A DNA stretch of 64,000 bases. Source: Lactobacillus sp. (GTDB lineage: Bacteria; Bacillota; Bacilli; Lactobacillales; Lactobacillaceae). The DNA lies in NCBI GenBank assembly GCA_022651245.1, contig JALCQM010000014.1:1-64000 (forward strand). Reading direction: 5' to 3'. Made by a program: the position numbers and the translations under genes. A model generated the notes under the pieces. It had not been told where the DNA came from, searched no databases, and saw only the letters and a program-made list of their open reading frames with translations. Below, one piece after another: positions 9,535 to 20,008 of this stretch; positions within the stretch are counted from its first letter, which is position 1, and the number at the start of each line of letters is the position of its first letter.

Positions 9535-9789
9535 GGCGCTCTTCCTTCCTGGATATGGCCTAGCAATGCTTTGGCCGAATTTGCAACGGGTGGCGGCTCT
9601 TTTTTCGCCAACGAGACTATTGTACCCGCAATTATGAACGGCGGCAATTGTTTCAGTATTGGGTCGGTATTCGTCCCATAAGATTTAAAAAAAGGGGCTA
9701 GGCGGGTAGAAATTGTCCGCTGAAAAATAGATTATGGTAGGATTGTAGCAGAGACCCAGGCGCTGTTGGCGCGAGGAGGAAATTAACGA

Positions 9790-10722
9790 ATGGCAAAATA
9801 CCTTGTCACCGGAGGAGCCGGTTTCATCGGTTCTAACTTAGTGGATACACTGGTTCAAGAGGATAATCAGATCGTTGTGGTCGATGATCTGTCGATGGGC
9901 TTGGTTGAGAACTTACCGCAATCAGATAAGGTCCGGTTCCTTGAGCATTCCATTACAGACCATGCGTTCATGCGGGCGTTATTGCAAGAGGAACACTTCG
10001 ATTATATCGTCTTGTTAGCGGCGATCGCTAGTGTGGCCGATTCTGTCGAACGGCCCTATGAAACCCACCAAGTGAATCAAGAAGCCAACCTGAACATTAT
10101 CGAGACCATCCGCCAAGAACAGCTGCCATTGAAGAAATTGTTCTTTGCTAGTTCTGCTGCCGTGTACGGTGATGATCCCGCCTTACCGAAACAAGAAGAG
10201 ATGGCGGTGAAGCCGTTGACGCAATACGCAGTGGACAAGTATGCGACTGAGCGCGCGATCATTAACTATTCGCGGTTATACGACCTGCCGTTTGTGGCTG
10301 TGCGCTTTTTCAATGTCTTTGGGCCTAAGCAAAATCCGTCCTCGCCCTATAGTGGGGTATTATCGATTTTGCTCAATGCCTTGACGCATGATTTGCCGTT
10401 CACTTTCTTCGGAGATGGTGGGCAAACCCGTGATTTCACTTTCATCAATGATGTCGTTTCAGCGATTGTGGGGCTGTTGCACACCCCTGAAGCAAAAGGT
10501 GAGGTCTTCAATATTGCCAATGGGCAACAGACGAGCTTGCAAGCAGTTGCGACCACGATGCAGCAAATTACCGGCAAGACGTTGGCTGTGAGTTACCAAG
10601 CAACGCGAGCAGGCGATATTCGCGATTCTTACGCGAACGTTGATAAAATCAACGCGTTAGGCTTCATGACGCACACCCCCTTAGCAGAAGGGTTGCGCGC
10701 TTATGTGGCTTCTGTCCAATAG
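9790..10722 (+). CDS. NAD-dependent epimerase/dehydratase (UDP-glucose 4-epimerase-like SDR)
   Basis: YLVTGGAGFIGSNLVD, SSAAVYGD, YAVDKYATE, VRFFNVFGPKQNP. Confidence 0.9.
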   Translation: MAKYLVTGGAGFIGSNLVDTLVQEDNQIVVVDDLSMGLVENLPQSDKVRFLEHSITDHAFMRALLQEEHFDYIVLLAAIASVADSVERPYETHQVNQEANLNIIETIRQEQLPLKKLFFASSAAVYGDDPALPKQEEMAVKPLTQYAVDKYATERAIINYSRLYDLPFVAVRFFNVFGPKQNPSSPYSGVLSILLNALTHDLPFTFFGDGGQTRDFTFINDVVSAIVGLLHTPEAKGEVFNIANGQQTSLQAVATTMQQITGKTLAVSYQATRAGDIRDSYANVDKINALGFMTHTPLAEGLRAYVASVQ

Positions 10723-10726
10723 GCTC

Positions 10727-10752
10727 AAAGCCGCGGTTGACGCGGCTTTTCT
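10727..10752 (+). terminator. Rho-independent terminator
   Basis: AAAGCCGCGgttgaCGCGGCTTTT. Confidence 0.75.
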
Positions 10753-10812
10753 TGTTTGTTGCGAGTGTGTTACACTATGTGATGCAGATAAAAAAATAGG
10801 AGATGCAAGCAT

Positions 10813-11631
10813 TTGATCACACTGAAATCAGAACGTGAAATAGAAGGCATGGCGAAGTCCGGCGCGATTTTGGCTGGCATGTTGGAAAAGCTTGAAGCGA
10901 TTATTCGGCCAGGGGTCTCAAGTTGGGAAATCGAAAAATTCGCGAATGAATGGATCGAATCGCATGGTGCTATCGCCGAAGAAAAAGGTGTTGAAGGCTA
11001 TAACTACGCGACTTGTGTCTCGATCAATGATGAAGTTGCCCACGCGATTCCGCGCAAAGGGTTGATCCTTCAAGAAGGCGACATTGTGGCGGTTGATACC
11101 GTGGTCAACTGGCAGGGGTATATGTCGGATGCTTGCCGTACCTATGCTGTTGGCAAGGTCTCGGCTAAGCGTCAAAAGTTAATGGATATCACGAAGCAGG
11201 CTCTTTATCTTGGCATCGAACAAGCTCAAGTCGGTAATCGGCTAGGAGATATCGGTTATGCGATTCAGCATTTTACTGAAGATGAGAATGGTTATGGTGA
11301 TGTGCGTGAACTCATCGGCCACGGCATTCAGCCAACGATGCACGAAAGCCCTAACGTTCCGCATTACGGTGATGCGGGGCATGGCTTACGCTTAAAGGCA
11401 GGGATGACGATCACCATTGAACCAATGATCACCACCGGCACCTGGAAAATTGCAGCCAAAGAAGTTCCTAATGAAGATTGGGAGTATTATGTGACGGCAG
11501 ATGGTTCCGATTGCGCTCAGTTTGAGCACACGATTGTGATCACCAATGACGGACCTAAGATCTTGACCAGCTACGATCCAGAATTTGACGCCAAATATTT
11601 GCTGGCCCCTGTGACTCCCGACGTCAAGTAG
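10813..11631 (+). CDS. map: Type I methionine aminopeptidase
   Basis: TLKSEREIEGMAKSGAILA, CVSINDEVAHAIP, DTVVNWQGYMSDACRT, GHGIQPTMHESPNVPHYG; TTG start. Confidence 0.95.
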   Translation: MITLKSEREIEGMAKSGAILAGMLEKLEAIIRPGVSSWEIEKFANEWIESHGAIAEEKGVEGYNYATCVSINDEVAHAIPRKGLILQEGDIVAVDTVVNWQGYMSDACRTYAVGKVSAKRQKLMDITKQALYLGIEQAQVGNRLGDIGYAIQHFTEDENGYGDVRELIGHGIQPTMHESPNVPHYGDAGHGLRLKAGMTITIEPMITTGTWKIAAKEVPNEDWEYYVTADGSDCAQFEHTIVITNDGPKILTSYDPEFDAKYLLAPVTPDVK

Positions 11632-11680
11632 CACCTAGCGGATTGCGAAAAAAGTAAAATCAGGTTCCGCGTCTCTCATA

Positions 11681-11727
11681 AAAACGCCACCGTCTACGAT
11701 TTCTTCAGTCGTGGACGGTGGCGTTTT
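11681..11727. terminator. Bidirectional terminator between convergent map and MFS gene
   Basis: AAAACGCCACCGTCTACGA...TCGTGGACGGTGGCGTTTT. Confidence 0.85.
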
Positions 11728-11753
11728 GCTTTAGCCAATATGGCTGCTGTGGG

Positions 11754-12956
11754 TTATGGATCAACGACAGGCGCTTTTGCGGTCGGGGTTTGGTCATCGG
11801 CAACGTCTACGTCGCGAACCCCAAAAACGAGTATTCCTAGCGCGATCAATAACAAGCCGACGAACAAGCCGAAGACGCCTGAGATCCCGACTTTAGCGTC
11901 GAACAGCCAGCCGACTAGGAAAGGCCCGATTGTTGCGCCAACGCGACCGATCGACTGCGCAATGCCCATGGCGGTTCCCCGGATCAGTTGAGGAAATTGA
12001 CCTGGCGTTAAGGCAATCAAGGTGCCCCAAGCGCCAAGGTCGAAGAAAGAAAGGGCCGCACCGGCGATCAAGATCACGACGGTTGAATTCGCGGTGCCAA
12101 AAAGGAGACTGGCAACAATGGTGCCCGTTAAGTAGAGCCCCATGATCACTTTGCGGCTGATCTTGCGCATGAGCCAGGCTGCTAAGTAATACCCTGGTAG
12201 TTGGGCGATACTCATGGCCAGGGTATATCCCAACGAATTGACGATCGAAAACCCGCGCATGGTCAAGACGCTTGGCAGCCATAAAAAGATTCCATAATAC
12301 GTTAACATCACGATGAACCACATGAGGCTCAGTGAGATCAGTGGCTTGAGGTGTTGTGGTCGCACGACGACCGTGAACGGTGCGCGGTTGTCAGTGCTAG
12401 GAGTCGTCTCTTCTGGGAGGTGTTCGCGCAAAATAAAGGCGTACAAAGCGGCAATTAACGTCACGCCGACCGCGATCCGCCAGCCAAAGGCGGGCATAAC
12501 AAGGTAGGCAATCAAAGAAGCCACAATCCATCCCCAGGCCCAAAAACTATCTCCTAAGACGAGCATCTGGGAACGCTTGACGCCGTGGTAGTGGTCAGCC
12601 AGTAAGGTGGCAGCGACTGGCAATTCCCCTCCAAGGCCGATGCCCGTTACAAAGCGGATCGCCATGAACCAACCGACGTTTGGGGCGAAGGCTAATGCGA
12701 GGTTGCTCAGTGAAAAAAGGATCAAGGTGCCCATAAGCACTGGCTTGCGACCATAGGTGTCTGCTAGCCGGCCGCAAGCGACTGCGCCTAAGATCATGCC
12801 GATAGAGGTCATCGCACCCACTAGTCCTAACTGCGTGGCGCTAAGTTGCCACTCAGTTTTTAATAATGGCATGATGAACGAGAGTAAGGCGACATCCATG
12901 GCGTCGAAGAGCCAAGCGGTGCCGACGATCAATAATAAGTGTTTCGGGGTATGCAT
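11754..12956 (-). CDS. MFS transporter, metabolite:H+ symporter / NiaP-like
   Basis: 12-TM pattern, WLFDAMDVALLSFIMPLL, GRLADTYGRKPVL, GIGLGGELPVAATLLADH. Confidence 0.85.
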   Translation of the reverse strand: MHTPKHLLLIVGTAWLFDAMDVALLSFIMPLLKTEWQLSATQLGLVGAMTSIGMILGAVACGRLADTYGRKPVLMGTLILFSLSNLALAFAPNVGWFMAIRFVTGIGLGGELPVAATLLADHYHGVKRSQMLVLGDSFWAWGWIVASLIAYLVMPAFGWRIAVGVTLIAALYAFILREHLPEETTPSTDNRAPFTVVVRPQHLKPLISLSLMWFIVMLTYYGIFLWLPSVLTMRGFSIVNSLGYTLAMSIAQLPGYYLAAWLMRKISRKVIMGLYLTGTIVASLLFGTANSTVVILIAGAALSFFDLGAWGTLIALTPGQFPQLIRGTAMGIAQSIGRVGATIGPFLVGWLFDAKVGISGVFGLFVGLLLIALGILVFGVRDVDVADDQTPTAKAPVVDP

Positions 12957-13173
12957 AATAGCCTCCTTAAATCATATAAAAGTCACCAAAACTTTTATTG
13001 ACGGTATGGCGAGAGTGTACGCGATATTGACACCCGTGTCAAGATATATTGAAATGTGTTCAATTTTAAAAACAATTTTATATGAAACCTGACTTATTAC
13101 TCTCGACAAAATTGGGTACACTAAAAGTAATTAGTGACCAATCGCGTATTCTATAATAGAAGGAAGGGATTTG

Positions 13174-14436
13174 ATGACCTCAGAAGCCTTAGCTGGATTA
13201 TTGGCAAAAAATCGCTTAGCATTTCGTCAATATGTGGATTATCCGCGGGTGCTGGAACGAATGCCGGAGTCAGCGGTCGACGAGGCGTTGGTGGATTTTT
13301 TGACCTTGTTAAGTGCGTTACGAACGGCGCCAGTGACCAAGTGGGACGCATTAACGTTGCGGTTGATGTTGACCGCGTTACGGCAGTTGTGTTTACGACA
13401 ATTACCGCAAGTCGCTGCGAAGTTGGAGGCGATATGTGGTGTTGGGCGGATCTATTTGCAGATGTTGGCCGCCAGCGGTCAGTTACGATTATCGCTCGAA
13501 ACCGTTCAACACATTATGGCGACAGAACGGCACTTGAGTATTGCGATGAGAGCTGTGGAGAAGGAAGCGGTGGGCGCAAAACTGAGGTGGCTGCGGCAAG
13601 AATTGTTACCGATGCAGGCGGTGAACGGTGCGTGGACAGCCCCTAAGTTGGCATTGCTTGCAGAAAAAGTTCCGGTTGGGCGATTGACGGATGACGATTT
13701 GGTCGAATGGGTGTCTACGCTTGACGTGCTCATGCAAGCCGAACATCACCAACGCTTCGATCAATGGCAGCCACAGGCGTTGACCGATGAACTACTAGGC
13801 GTGATCGTGATTGTTGGCGAGACGCAGCCGCAAACACTTGGACGGGTTTTGGGAGCGTGGGTGATGCTGCAGCAAGATATTACCCACCAGACGGCGAAAC
13901 AGTTACAGTTGGCATTAGCGCATGTTGAGCGCCGCTTAGCAGGGATTTTGGTGGCCGCGACACCGGCCGTTGAAGAATCTCAGGCCGTCGTGAATCTTGC
14001 GGCGACCTTTTCAGCGGCATTGTGGCAGCAGCGCCACGACTATGCCTTGCCAGATAGGGCCTCGCAAGCGGATGTTCAATACTGGACCAAGGATCTACTG
14101 ATCACGATCGCGACATGTGCCCATTTATTACCCTCTAACTGGCGGGCACCAGCAGTGGGGGAAGCTTGTACGGTCATCTTGCCGCAGTTACCTAGAGCGT
14201 CACGTATTAGCTTTTTGGCTTGTGTTCGCGGCTTAGTAAAGTTGGTGGCCCAGTGGTATGCGTTCATGCCGCTGCGCCAAGCACAAATCGTTGCTAGTCT
14301 TACCGTGTTGGAACGGGGATGGGCCAAACGTGAATGGCACGCGCCCAAAGTGGCGATCAAATTGCCTGATCAAAAAGCGCAGGTTATCGATTTGCAGCAA
14401 GCCAAAGCGCGCAGGGAGCAGCAACCGAAGGATTAA
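13174..14436 (+). CDS. Hypothetical helical protein, about 420 aa, no family recognised
   Basis: Long ORF with SD-like AAGGAAGGG upstream; L/A/Q-rich helical composition; no motif recognised. Confidence 0.7.
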   Translation: MTSEALAGLLAKNRLAFRQYVDYPRVLERMPESAVDEALVDFLTLLSALRTAPVTKWDALTLRLMLTALRQLCLRQLPQVAAKLEAICGVGRIYLQMLAASGQLRLSLETVQHIMATERHLSIAMRAVEKEAVGAKLRWLRQELLPMQAVNGAWTAPKLALLAEKVPVGRLTDDDLVEWVSTLDVLMQAEHHQRFDQWQPQALTDELLGVIVIVGETQPQTLGRVLGAWVMLQQDITHQTAKQLQLALAHVERRLAGILVAATPAVEESQAVVNLAATFSAALWQQRHDYALPDRASQADVQYWTKDLLITIATCAHLLPSNWRAPAVGEACTVILPQLPRASRISFLACVRGLVKLVAQWYAFMPLRQAQIVASLTVLERGWAKREWHAPKVAIKLPDQKAQVIDLQQAKARREQQPKD

Positions 14437-14641
14437 CAAAGAAACAATTGTCATCTAATTGAAATAATTGTATTATAAGGCTACAAAAATAGGCACCAAG
14501 GTGTTTAGGACCGTATTGTGGGTTTAATCATGATTGATGAGACGGGATTTTCGCAGTATCTTCACAAACTGATTTTAGAATTAGCCTGTGATACAATAAC
14601 GGCGAAACGCACTGCGACATTTTCGCAATCAAGGAGAAGAC

Positions 14642-16012
14642 ATGTCGATGAAGAACAAACGGGTTTTGCTAGGCGGCCTCGTTGCCGTTGCCGTGATTGC
14701 CATTGGTGGGTATGCGATGCGTAGCCACCATTATCAAGAACGCTTTTTGCCTAAGACCGCTGTATTAGGGGTCGATGTTAGCGGGCAAACCGTGGCGAAG
14801 GCGAACCAAACGCTCAGGACACATTTTACGACGAGTAAGTTGAAGTTAACTGATAACGGTAAGACCGTCGCGACTGCTTCGGGGACCCAACTCGGATTGA
14901 AGCGCGATTTTACCACACAACTTAAGAAATTGTTGCAGGATCAAAACCCGTGGGCCTTATCCGCAACGGTTCTGGCTAGTAGCGACGATAAACAGGCCTT
15001 GACTAAAGGCAACGCGCAGCTGGTGAGCTATAGCAAGACGACAGCTGACCAATTGAACCAAACGCGTCAGGCGCCGGTCGATGCCAAGGTGGTTGCGCAG
15101 TCTGGCCAGTTTGTGGTGCAAAAGGAAAAAGCAGGTAACCAGATCAATGCGGCAAAGCTAGCTACCGCAGTGACTCAGGCGGTCAGTGATGAAAAGCAAA
15201 GCGTCGACGTGGCGACCACCTACAACAAGCCACAAGTGACGTCAACTTCTGACACCTTGAAGAAAGCAGCAACGGCGCTTTCTAAGATTGCTGCGATCAA
15301 GGCGCAAGTCAAAGTCGAAAACCATGTGATTACGATTCCAACGAGTGACCTGCAAAGTTGGCTGAGCTATGATGGTGGCGTTCAGGTCAGTGAAACTAAG
15401 GTTGCGGCTTATGTGGCCAACTTAGCGAGCCAATACAATACCTATGGCACCTCCCGCAGCTTCAAGTCGACGAAGCGAGGCACGGTGACTGTTCCTGGCG
15501 GGACCTATGGCTGGTCGATCGCCGAGCAAACGACGGCCAAGGCGTTGATTGCTGCGATCAAGCAAGGGCAAGACTTTACGAAAGAGGTTTCGCACAGTGG
15601 GTCGGGCTACAATGAAGACGGCACTGACATCGGGAACACCTATGTTGAAGTCGATGTGACGAATCAGCACGAGTATTTCTATCAAAACGGGAAACTTGTT
15701 TTGGATTCTGCCGTGGTGACCGGCAAGCCTGGTCAGGATACGCCGCACGGGGTTGATTTCGTCTGGAGCAAGGAACGCAATAAGACGTTGAAGGGCTCTA
15801 ACGATGACGGCAGTGCCTATGCGAGCCCGGTTGATTATTGGATGCCGGTCGATTATACCGGGGTTGGGTTACATGACAGTTCCTGGCAGAAAAAGTATGG
15901 TGGCGATTGGTATAAGACGCACGGGTCCCATGGTTGTGTCAACAATCCGCCAAGCTTTATGGCCAAGTTATACGCGGCGGTTCCACTAGGGACGCCAGTT
16001 ATCATTTTCTAG
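14642..16012 (+). CDS. L,D-transpeptidase (YkuD) with N-terminal TM anchor and PG_binding_4-like repeats
   Basis: MKNKRVLLGGLVAVAVIAIGGYAM anchor; GVDVSGQTVAKANQTL; catalytic HGSHGCVNNP. Confidence 0.92.
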   Translation: MSMKNKRVLLGGLVAVAVIAIGGYAMRSHHYQERFLPKTAVLGVDVSGQTVAKANQTLRTHFTTSKLKLTDNGKTVATASGTQLGLKRDFTTQLKKLLQDQNPWALSATVLASSDDKQALTKGNAQLVSYSKTTADQLNQTRQAPVDAKVVAQSGQFVVQKEKAGNQINAAKLATAVTQAVSDEKQSVDVATTYNKPQVTSTSDTLKKAATALSKIAAIKAQVKVENHVITIPTSDLQSWLSYDGGVQVSETKVAAYVANLASQYNTYGTSRSFKSTKRGTVTVPGGTYGWSIAEQTTAKALIAAIKQGQDFTKEVSHSGSGYNEDGTDIGNTYVEVDVTNQHEYFYQNGKLVLDSAVVTGKPGQDTPHGVDFVWSKERNKTLKGSNDDGSAYASPVDYWMPVDYTGVGLHDSSWQKKYGGDWYKTHGSHGCVNNPPSFMAKLYAAVPLGTPVIIF

Positions 16013-16026
16013 CGTTGCGAAATCAG

Positions 16027-16071
16027 CGCCTTCACCTGACGGTTCGTTCCTTGAATCGGCGGGTGAGGGCG
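16027..16071. terminator. Terminator-like hairpin after L,D-transpeptidase; shared-apex family
   Basis: CGCCTTCACCTGACGGTTC-gttcctt-GAATCGGCGGGTGAGGGCG, then TTTT. Confidence 0.75.
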
Positions 16072-16201
16072 TTTTGCGTCTGGTACATGGTGATTGGTGC
16101 CTGTTGTGGCCGCTTTTTTAGCGCTTGAAGCCGTGGTATCATAACGGTTAAACTGTTGTGGCGGAGTTCTTTGACCCGTCACAAGGATCGGGGGCACAAG
16201 C

Positions 16202-17497
16202 TTGGACTATCAGTCAAGCGTTACATTTATTCATCAACAGCCACGGTTGGCAAAGGATGGGAGCCATGACCGCATCAACGCGTTGTTGGCAGAACTTGGC
16301 CATCCTGAGCGGCAACAGCGGTATGTTCATGTTACGGGCACGAACGGGAAAGGGTCAGTCGCCAATGCGATCGCCCATATTTTAGAAGCGAGCGGCTTGA
16401 CGGTCGGCTTATTCACCTCGCCGTTCATCATGCGCTTTAACGAGCGGTTTATGCGCGATCACGTGCCACTGGCCGACGATCAGCTGGCCGCTGCGGCAAC
16501 GGTGACGAGGGCCGCGCTAGAACGGTTGCAGGCCCAGACGGCCGGGTTTGTGGTGACGGAATTCGAGTTTATCACGGCCATGGCGTTGTGGGTATTTCGT
16601 CAAGCTAAAGTGGATGTGGCCGTGATCGAAGTCGGGATCGGCGGCAAGGAAGATTCAACCAATGTGATCACGCCTCAAGTTTCAGTGATCACGAGTGTTG
16701 GGTTGGATCATCAAGCCTTGCTCGGGAACACTTTAACTAGCATCGCCACTCATAAGGCGGGGGTCATCAAGTCTGGTATTCCAGTTGTGACGGGGGCGTT
16801 ACCGCCTGAAGCCGAAACCGTGGTCGCCGATCAGGTCACCGCAACGGGTAGTTCTTGGTGGCAATGTGGCCGTGATTTCACGGTTAGTTCGGGGCGGGTC
16901 TTCGATTGGGGTCAGCACTTTGATTATCAAGATGAAGCGGGTAAAATGCCTGACATCGAAGTCCCATTAGTCGGCACGTATCAACCGGGCAATATGGCCG
17001 TTGCGATCCGTGCCGCTAAAGCATACGCTACGGCGGTCGCTTGGCCACTATCGACTCGTGAGATCCGTCAAGGATTGGCGGCGAGTGTTTGGCCGGGACG
17101 GATGGAGAAAATCAGTACAGAGCCTTTGATCATTTTGGACGGGGCGCATAATCCGCAGGGGGTACACGCCCTGTTGCAGACGATGACGCAATTGTTTGGC
17201 CAACAAGAGGTCACAGTCATTGCGGGCGTCTTGAAAGACAAAGACGTCACGACAATGGTTGACGCTTTAGGCCGAGGGCCACATCGTCTGTGGGTGGTGC
17301 CGGTACCGGGGACGCCACGCGCGACCGCAGTGCAAGATTATCCCGCCACGGTTCGGCATTTTGCTCAGTGGCAAGAAGCTTTGGCGGCACATTTGCAGAC
17401 GCATGCTGATGAACCGTTAGTCGTGACGGGGTCACTGTATTTGGTGGCGGCGGTGCGACAAGCGTTGTGCGGACAGGAGGTAGACCATGATCGCTAA
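16202..17497 (+). CDS. folC: Folylpolyglutamate synthase / dihydrofolate synthase
   Basis: VHVTGTNGKGSVANAIAHILEASG, TSPFIMRFNERF, DGAHNPQGVHAL; TTG start. Confidence 0.95.
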   Translation: MDYQSSVTFIHQQPRLAKDGSHDRINALLAELGHPERQQRYVHVTGTNGKGSVANAIAHILEASGLTVGLFTSPFIMRFNERFMRDHVPLADDQLAAAATVTRAALERLQAQTAGFVVTEFEFITAMALWVFRQAKVDVAVIEVGIGGKEDSTNVITPQVSVITSVGLDHQALLGNTLTSIATHKAGVIKSGIPVVTGALPPEAETVVADQVTATGSSWWQCGRDFTVSSGRVFDWGQHFDYQDEAGKMPDIEVPLVGTYQPGNMAVAIRAAKAYATAVAWPLSTREIRQGLAASVWPGRMEKISTEPLIILDGAHNPQGVHALLQTMTQLFGQQEVTVIAGVLKDKDVTTMVDALGRGPHRLWVVPVPGTPRATAVQDYPATVRHFAQWQEALAAHLQTHADEPLVVTGSLYLVAAVRQALCGQEVDHDR

Positions 17498-18119
17498 CGT
17501 ATTATTTGACCTCGACGGGACGTTGGTGGACACCGAGCGGGTGTTTTTAGCTGGCAACGTCGCGGCAGCCCAACACTTGGGACTCGAACGGACGCAAGCC
17601 GATTTTTTGCCGTTGGTCGGGGCGGCAGGCGATGTTGAAGCGGCCTTGATCGCGCAGATCGTGGGCGCTGAGCACGTGCGGGCATTTACTGACGCGACGA
17701 TGGCGTTTGTGGATGAGCGACTCGATCATGGGGACTCGATCGCTTTACCTGGTGCGACGGCGTTGTTACACCGTTTGCGGCAAAATGGTCGGACTGTGGG
17801 GGTCGTCACCAGTTCTAGTCAGCACCATCTCGACCAGGTCTTGGCGAATACCGGATGGCAACAGGCGTTTGATTGCTATGTCAACTTGACTCATGGGCGA
17901 CCCAAACCAGCGCCTGATCTCTATCAGCACGCGCTGCAACAAGCTGCCTTGTCTGCACCGCAAACGATCGCCGTCGAAGATACGCCGGTTGGTGTGCAAT
18001 CGGCTAAAGCGGCAGGTTTGCGGTGTTTGCAAGTGCCTGATTTGGCGCCGGTCAGTGCAGAGGCGACTGCGCATTTTGATGATTTAGACACTGTTGGACA
18101 GTGGATCTTGGCCCACTAG
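17487..18119 (+). CDS. HAD superfamily hydrolase (beta-phosphoglucomutase-like)
   Basis: VLFDLDGTLVDTERV, GVVTSSSQHHL, KPAPDLYQHAL, VEDTPVGVQSAKAAGL. Confidence 0.92.
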   Translation: MIANVLFDLDGTLVDTERVFLAGNVAAAQHLGLERTQADFLPLVGAAGDVEAALIAQIVGAEHVRAFTDATMAFVDERLDHGDSIALPGATALLHRLRQNGRTVGVVTSSSQHHLDQVLANTGWQQAFDCYVNLTHGRPKPAPDLYQHALQQAALSAPQTIAVEDTPVGVQSAKAAGLRCLQVPDLAPVSAEATAHFDDLDTVGQWILAH

Positions 18120-18149
18120 CGTAATCTCTCTGACATAAAGGGGGAAATC

Positions 18150-18818
18150 GTGATGGCAGGATTGTATGAACGTGTCGCGGCGCATAGTGCTGGCGGCTTG
18201 TCTGATGCGGAGCTCATGCAGGTTTTGTTACGCAGTGGCACAGCCAGTGTCCCGGTCCAAGAAACCGTGGCGATGTTATTGGCACGCTGGCCGGCACTGA
18301 ACGGGCTGGCGCAGGCGAACGTCGCGCAGTTAACGGCGATTCCTGGGATCGGGTTGAGCAAAGCGGTGGGGCTCGTTGCGGGGATCGAATTTGGCCAGCG
18401 CGTCTGGTCACAAACCACGTTGCGGTATGGGGCTGCCGTGTCCAGTGAGGCATTGGGGGGCCACTTGGTTCGGCGTTTGCGTGGCCAGCGGCGGGAGGTC
18501 ATGTTGACTGCGTATCTGGATACGCAGATGCGCATGATCCAGGAAGCGACGACCGCTTTAGGCGGCTTAGATGCCGCCGCTGCAGATCCGCGGGTCGTTT
18601 TTGCCAACGCGTTACGGCAAAATGCGGGCCGCTTGATCATTGCGCATAATCATCCTAGTGGTGATCCTACGCCTAGTTCAGCAGATGTTGACGTGACGGC
18701 ACGCTTCGTCGCCGCTGGCCAGTTGTTGGGGATCCAGGTTGTTGATCATCTCGTCATTGGCAACGGCAGTTATTATTCGTTTGCGGAACACGATGAAGAC
18801 TTAAGTTTTTTCAAATAA
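18150..18818 (+). CDS. radC: RadC family (JAB/MPN domain) protein
   Basis: [15 protein letters not shown], helix-hairpin-helix-like [21 protein letters not shown] motif [17 protein letters not shown]. Confidence 0.93.
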   Translation: MMAGLYERVAAHSAGGLSDAELMQVLLRSGTASVPVQETVAMLLARWPALNGLAQANVAQLTAIPGIGLSKAVGLVAGIEFGQRVWSQTTLRYGAAVSSEALGGHLVRRLRGQRREVMLTAYLDTQMRMIQEATTALGGLDAAAADPRVVFANALRQNAGRLIIAHNHPSGDPTPSSADVDVTARFVAAGQLLGIQVVDHLVIGNGSYYSFAEHDEDLSFFK

Positions 18819-18924
18819 TCGTTGCCAAAAGGGATTTGCGGCCAACGTGTCTATAGTCGCTGTGGGCTTTTGTGCTATAATGCGAGAGACCACATTACAG
18901 AAACGCGTTGAAGGAGAGAACATC

Positions 18925-19929
18925 TTGTTTGGATTAGGCTCAAAGAATATCGGGATCGATCTCGGCACCGCCAATACTTTGGTGTACGTCGATGGAAAAG
19001 GGATCGTGTTACACGAACCGTCCGTCGTTGCGAAGAACACCCAGACCGGCGAGGTCATCGACGTTGGCGAAGCGGCGCGGGCGATGATCGGCCGTACTCC
19101 GGCCAACGTTACCGCGATCCGGCCGATGAAAGACGGCGTGATTGCCGATTATGATACGACTGCCGCAATGTTGAAATATTTTATGGAAAAAGCTTTAGGT
19201 GGTTCTGGAAACCATCCGCAAGTGATGATCTGTGTCCCGAGCGGCGTGACTGAAGTTGAAAAACGAGCCGTGATCGATGCTGCGAAGGTGGCAGGGGCCA
19301 AAGAGGCCTTCGTGATCGAAGAACCGTATGCCGCTGCAATCGGCGCAGGGTTGCCCGTGATGGATCCGACCGGGAGTATGGTAGTCGATATCGGTGGTGG
19401 GACTACCGACGTGGCAACGATTTCTCTAGGAGGGATCGTCTCGAGTCGTTCGATTCGAATGGCAGGCGATAAGATGGACGAGTCCATCATCACCTATGTT
19501 CGCCAGAACTATAACTTATTGATCGGGGAACGCACGGCTGAAGATATCAAGATGCAATGCGGTTCTGCATCTGCAGAACGCGCTAAAGAAATTGATGGGA
19601 TGACCATCCGCGGTCGTGATTTGTTAACTGGCCTCCCAAAGACGATCGAGATTACCGCCGTGGATGTCGCCACCGCTATCCACGAAGTCGTTGTCGCGAT
19701 CATCGAAGCGGTTAAGGAGACCCTGGAAGAGACCTCTCCTGAAATTGCTGCGGATGTGATCGATCACGGGATCGTTTTGACCGGTGGCGGGGCTTTGTTG
19801 AAGCACCTGTCTGAAGTCATCTCCGATGCGGCACAAGTACCGGTCTTCATTGCTCAAGATCCGCTGGATTGTGTTGCTATTGGCACTGGTGAGTCTTTGA
19901 AGAACATCGACGACTTGAAGAAGCACTAG
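18925..19929 (+). CDS. mreB: Rod shape-determining protein MreB
   Basis: [48 protein letters not shown]; start TTG 18925 preceded by AAGGAGAG. Confidence 0.96.
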   Translation: MFGLGSKNIGIDLGTANTLVYVDGKGIVLHEPSVVAKNTQTGEVIDVGEAARAMIGRTPANVTAIRPMKDGVIADYDTTAAMLKYFMEKALGGSGNHPQVMICVPSGVTEVEKRAVIDAAKVAGAKEAFVIEEPYAAAIGAGLPVMDPTGSMVVDIGGGTTDVATISLGGIVSSRSIRMAGDKMDESIITYVRQNYNLLIGERTAEDIKMQCGSASAERAKEIDGMTIRGRDLLTGLPKTIEITAVDVATAIHEVVVAIIEAVKETLEETSPEIAADVIDHGIVLTGGGALLKHLSEVISDAAQVPVFIAQDPLDCVAIGTGESLKNIDDLKKH

Positions 19930-19936
19930 TGACGCG

Positions 19937-19967
19937 AGCCGGTGACCGTTGTGGTGCCGGCTTTTTT
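19937..19967 (+). terminator. Terminator-like hairpin between mreB and mreC
   Basis: AGCCGG...CCGGCT followed by TTTTTT. Confidence 0.55.
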
Positions 19968-20008
19968 CAAGAGCGACACACTAGCAAATCAATGAGAGCG
20001 AGTATGAC

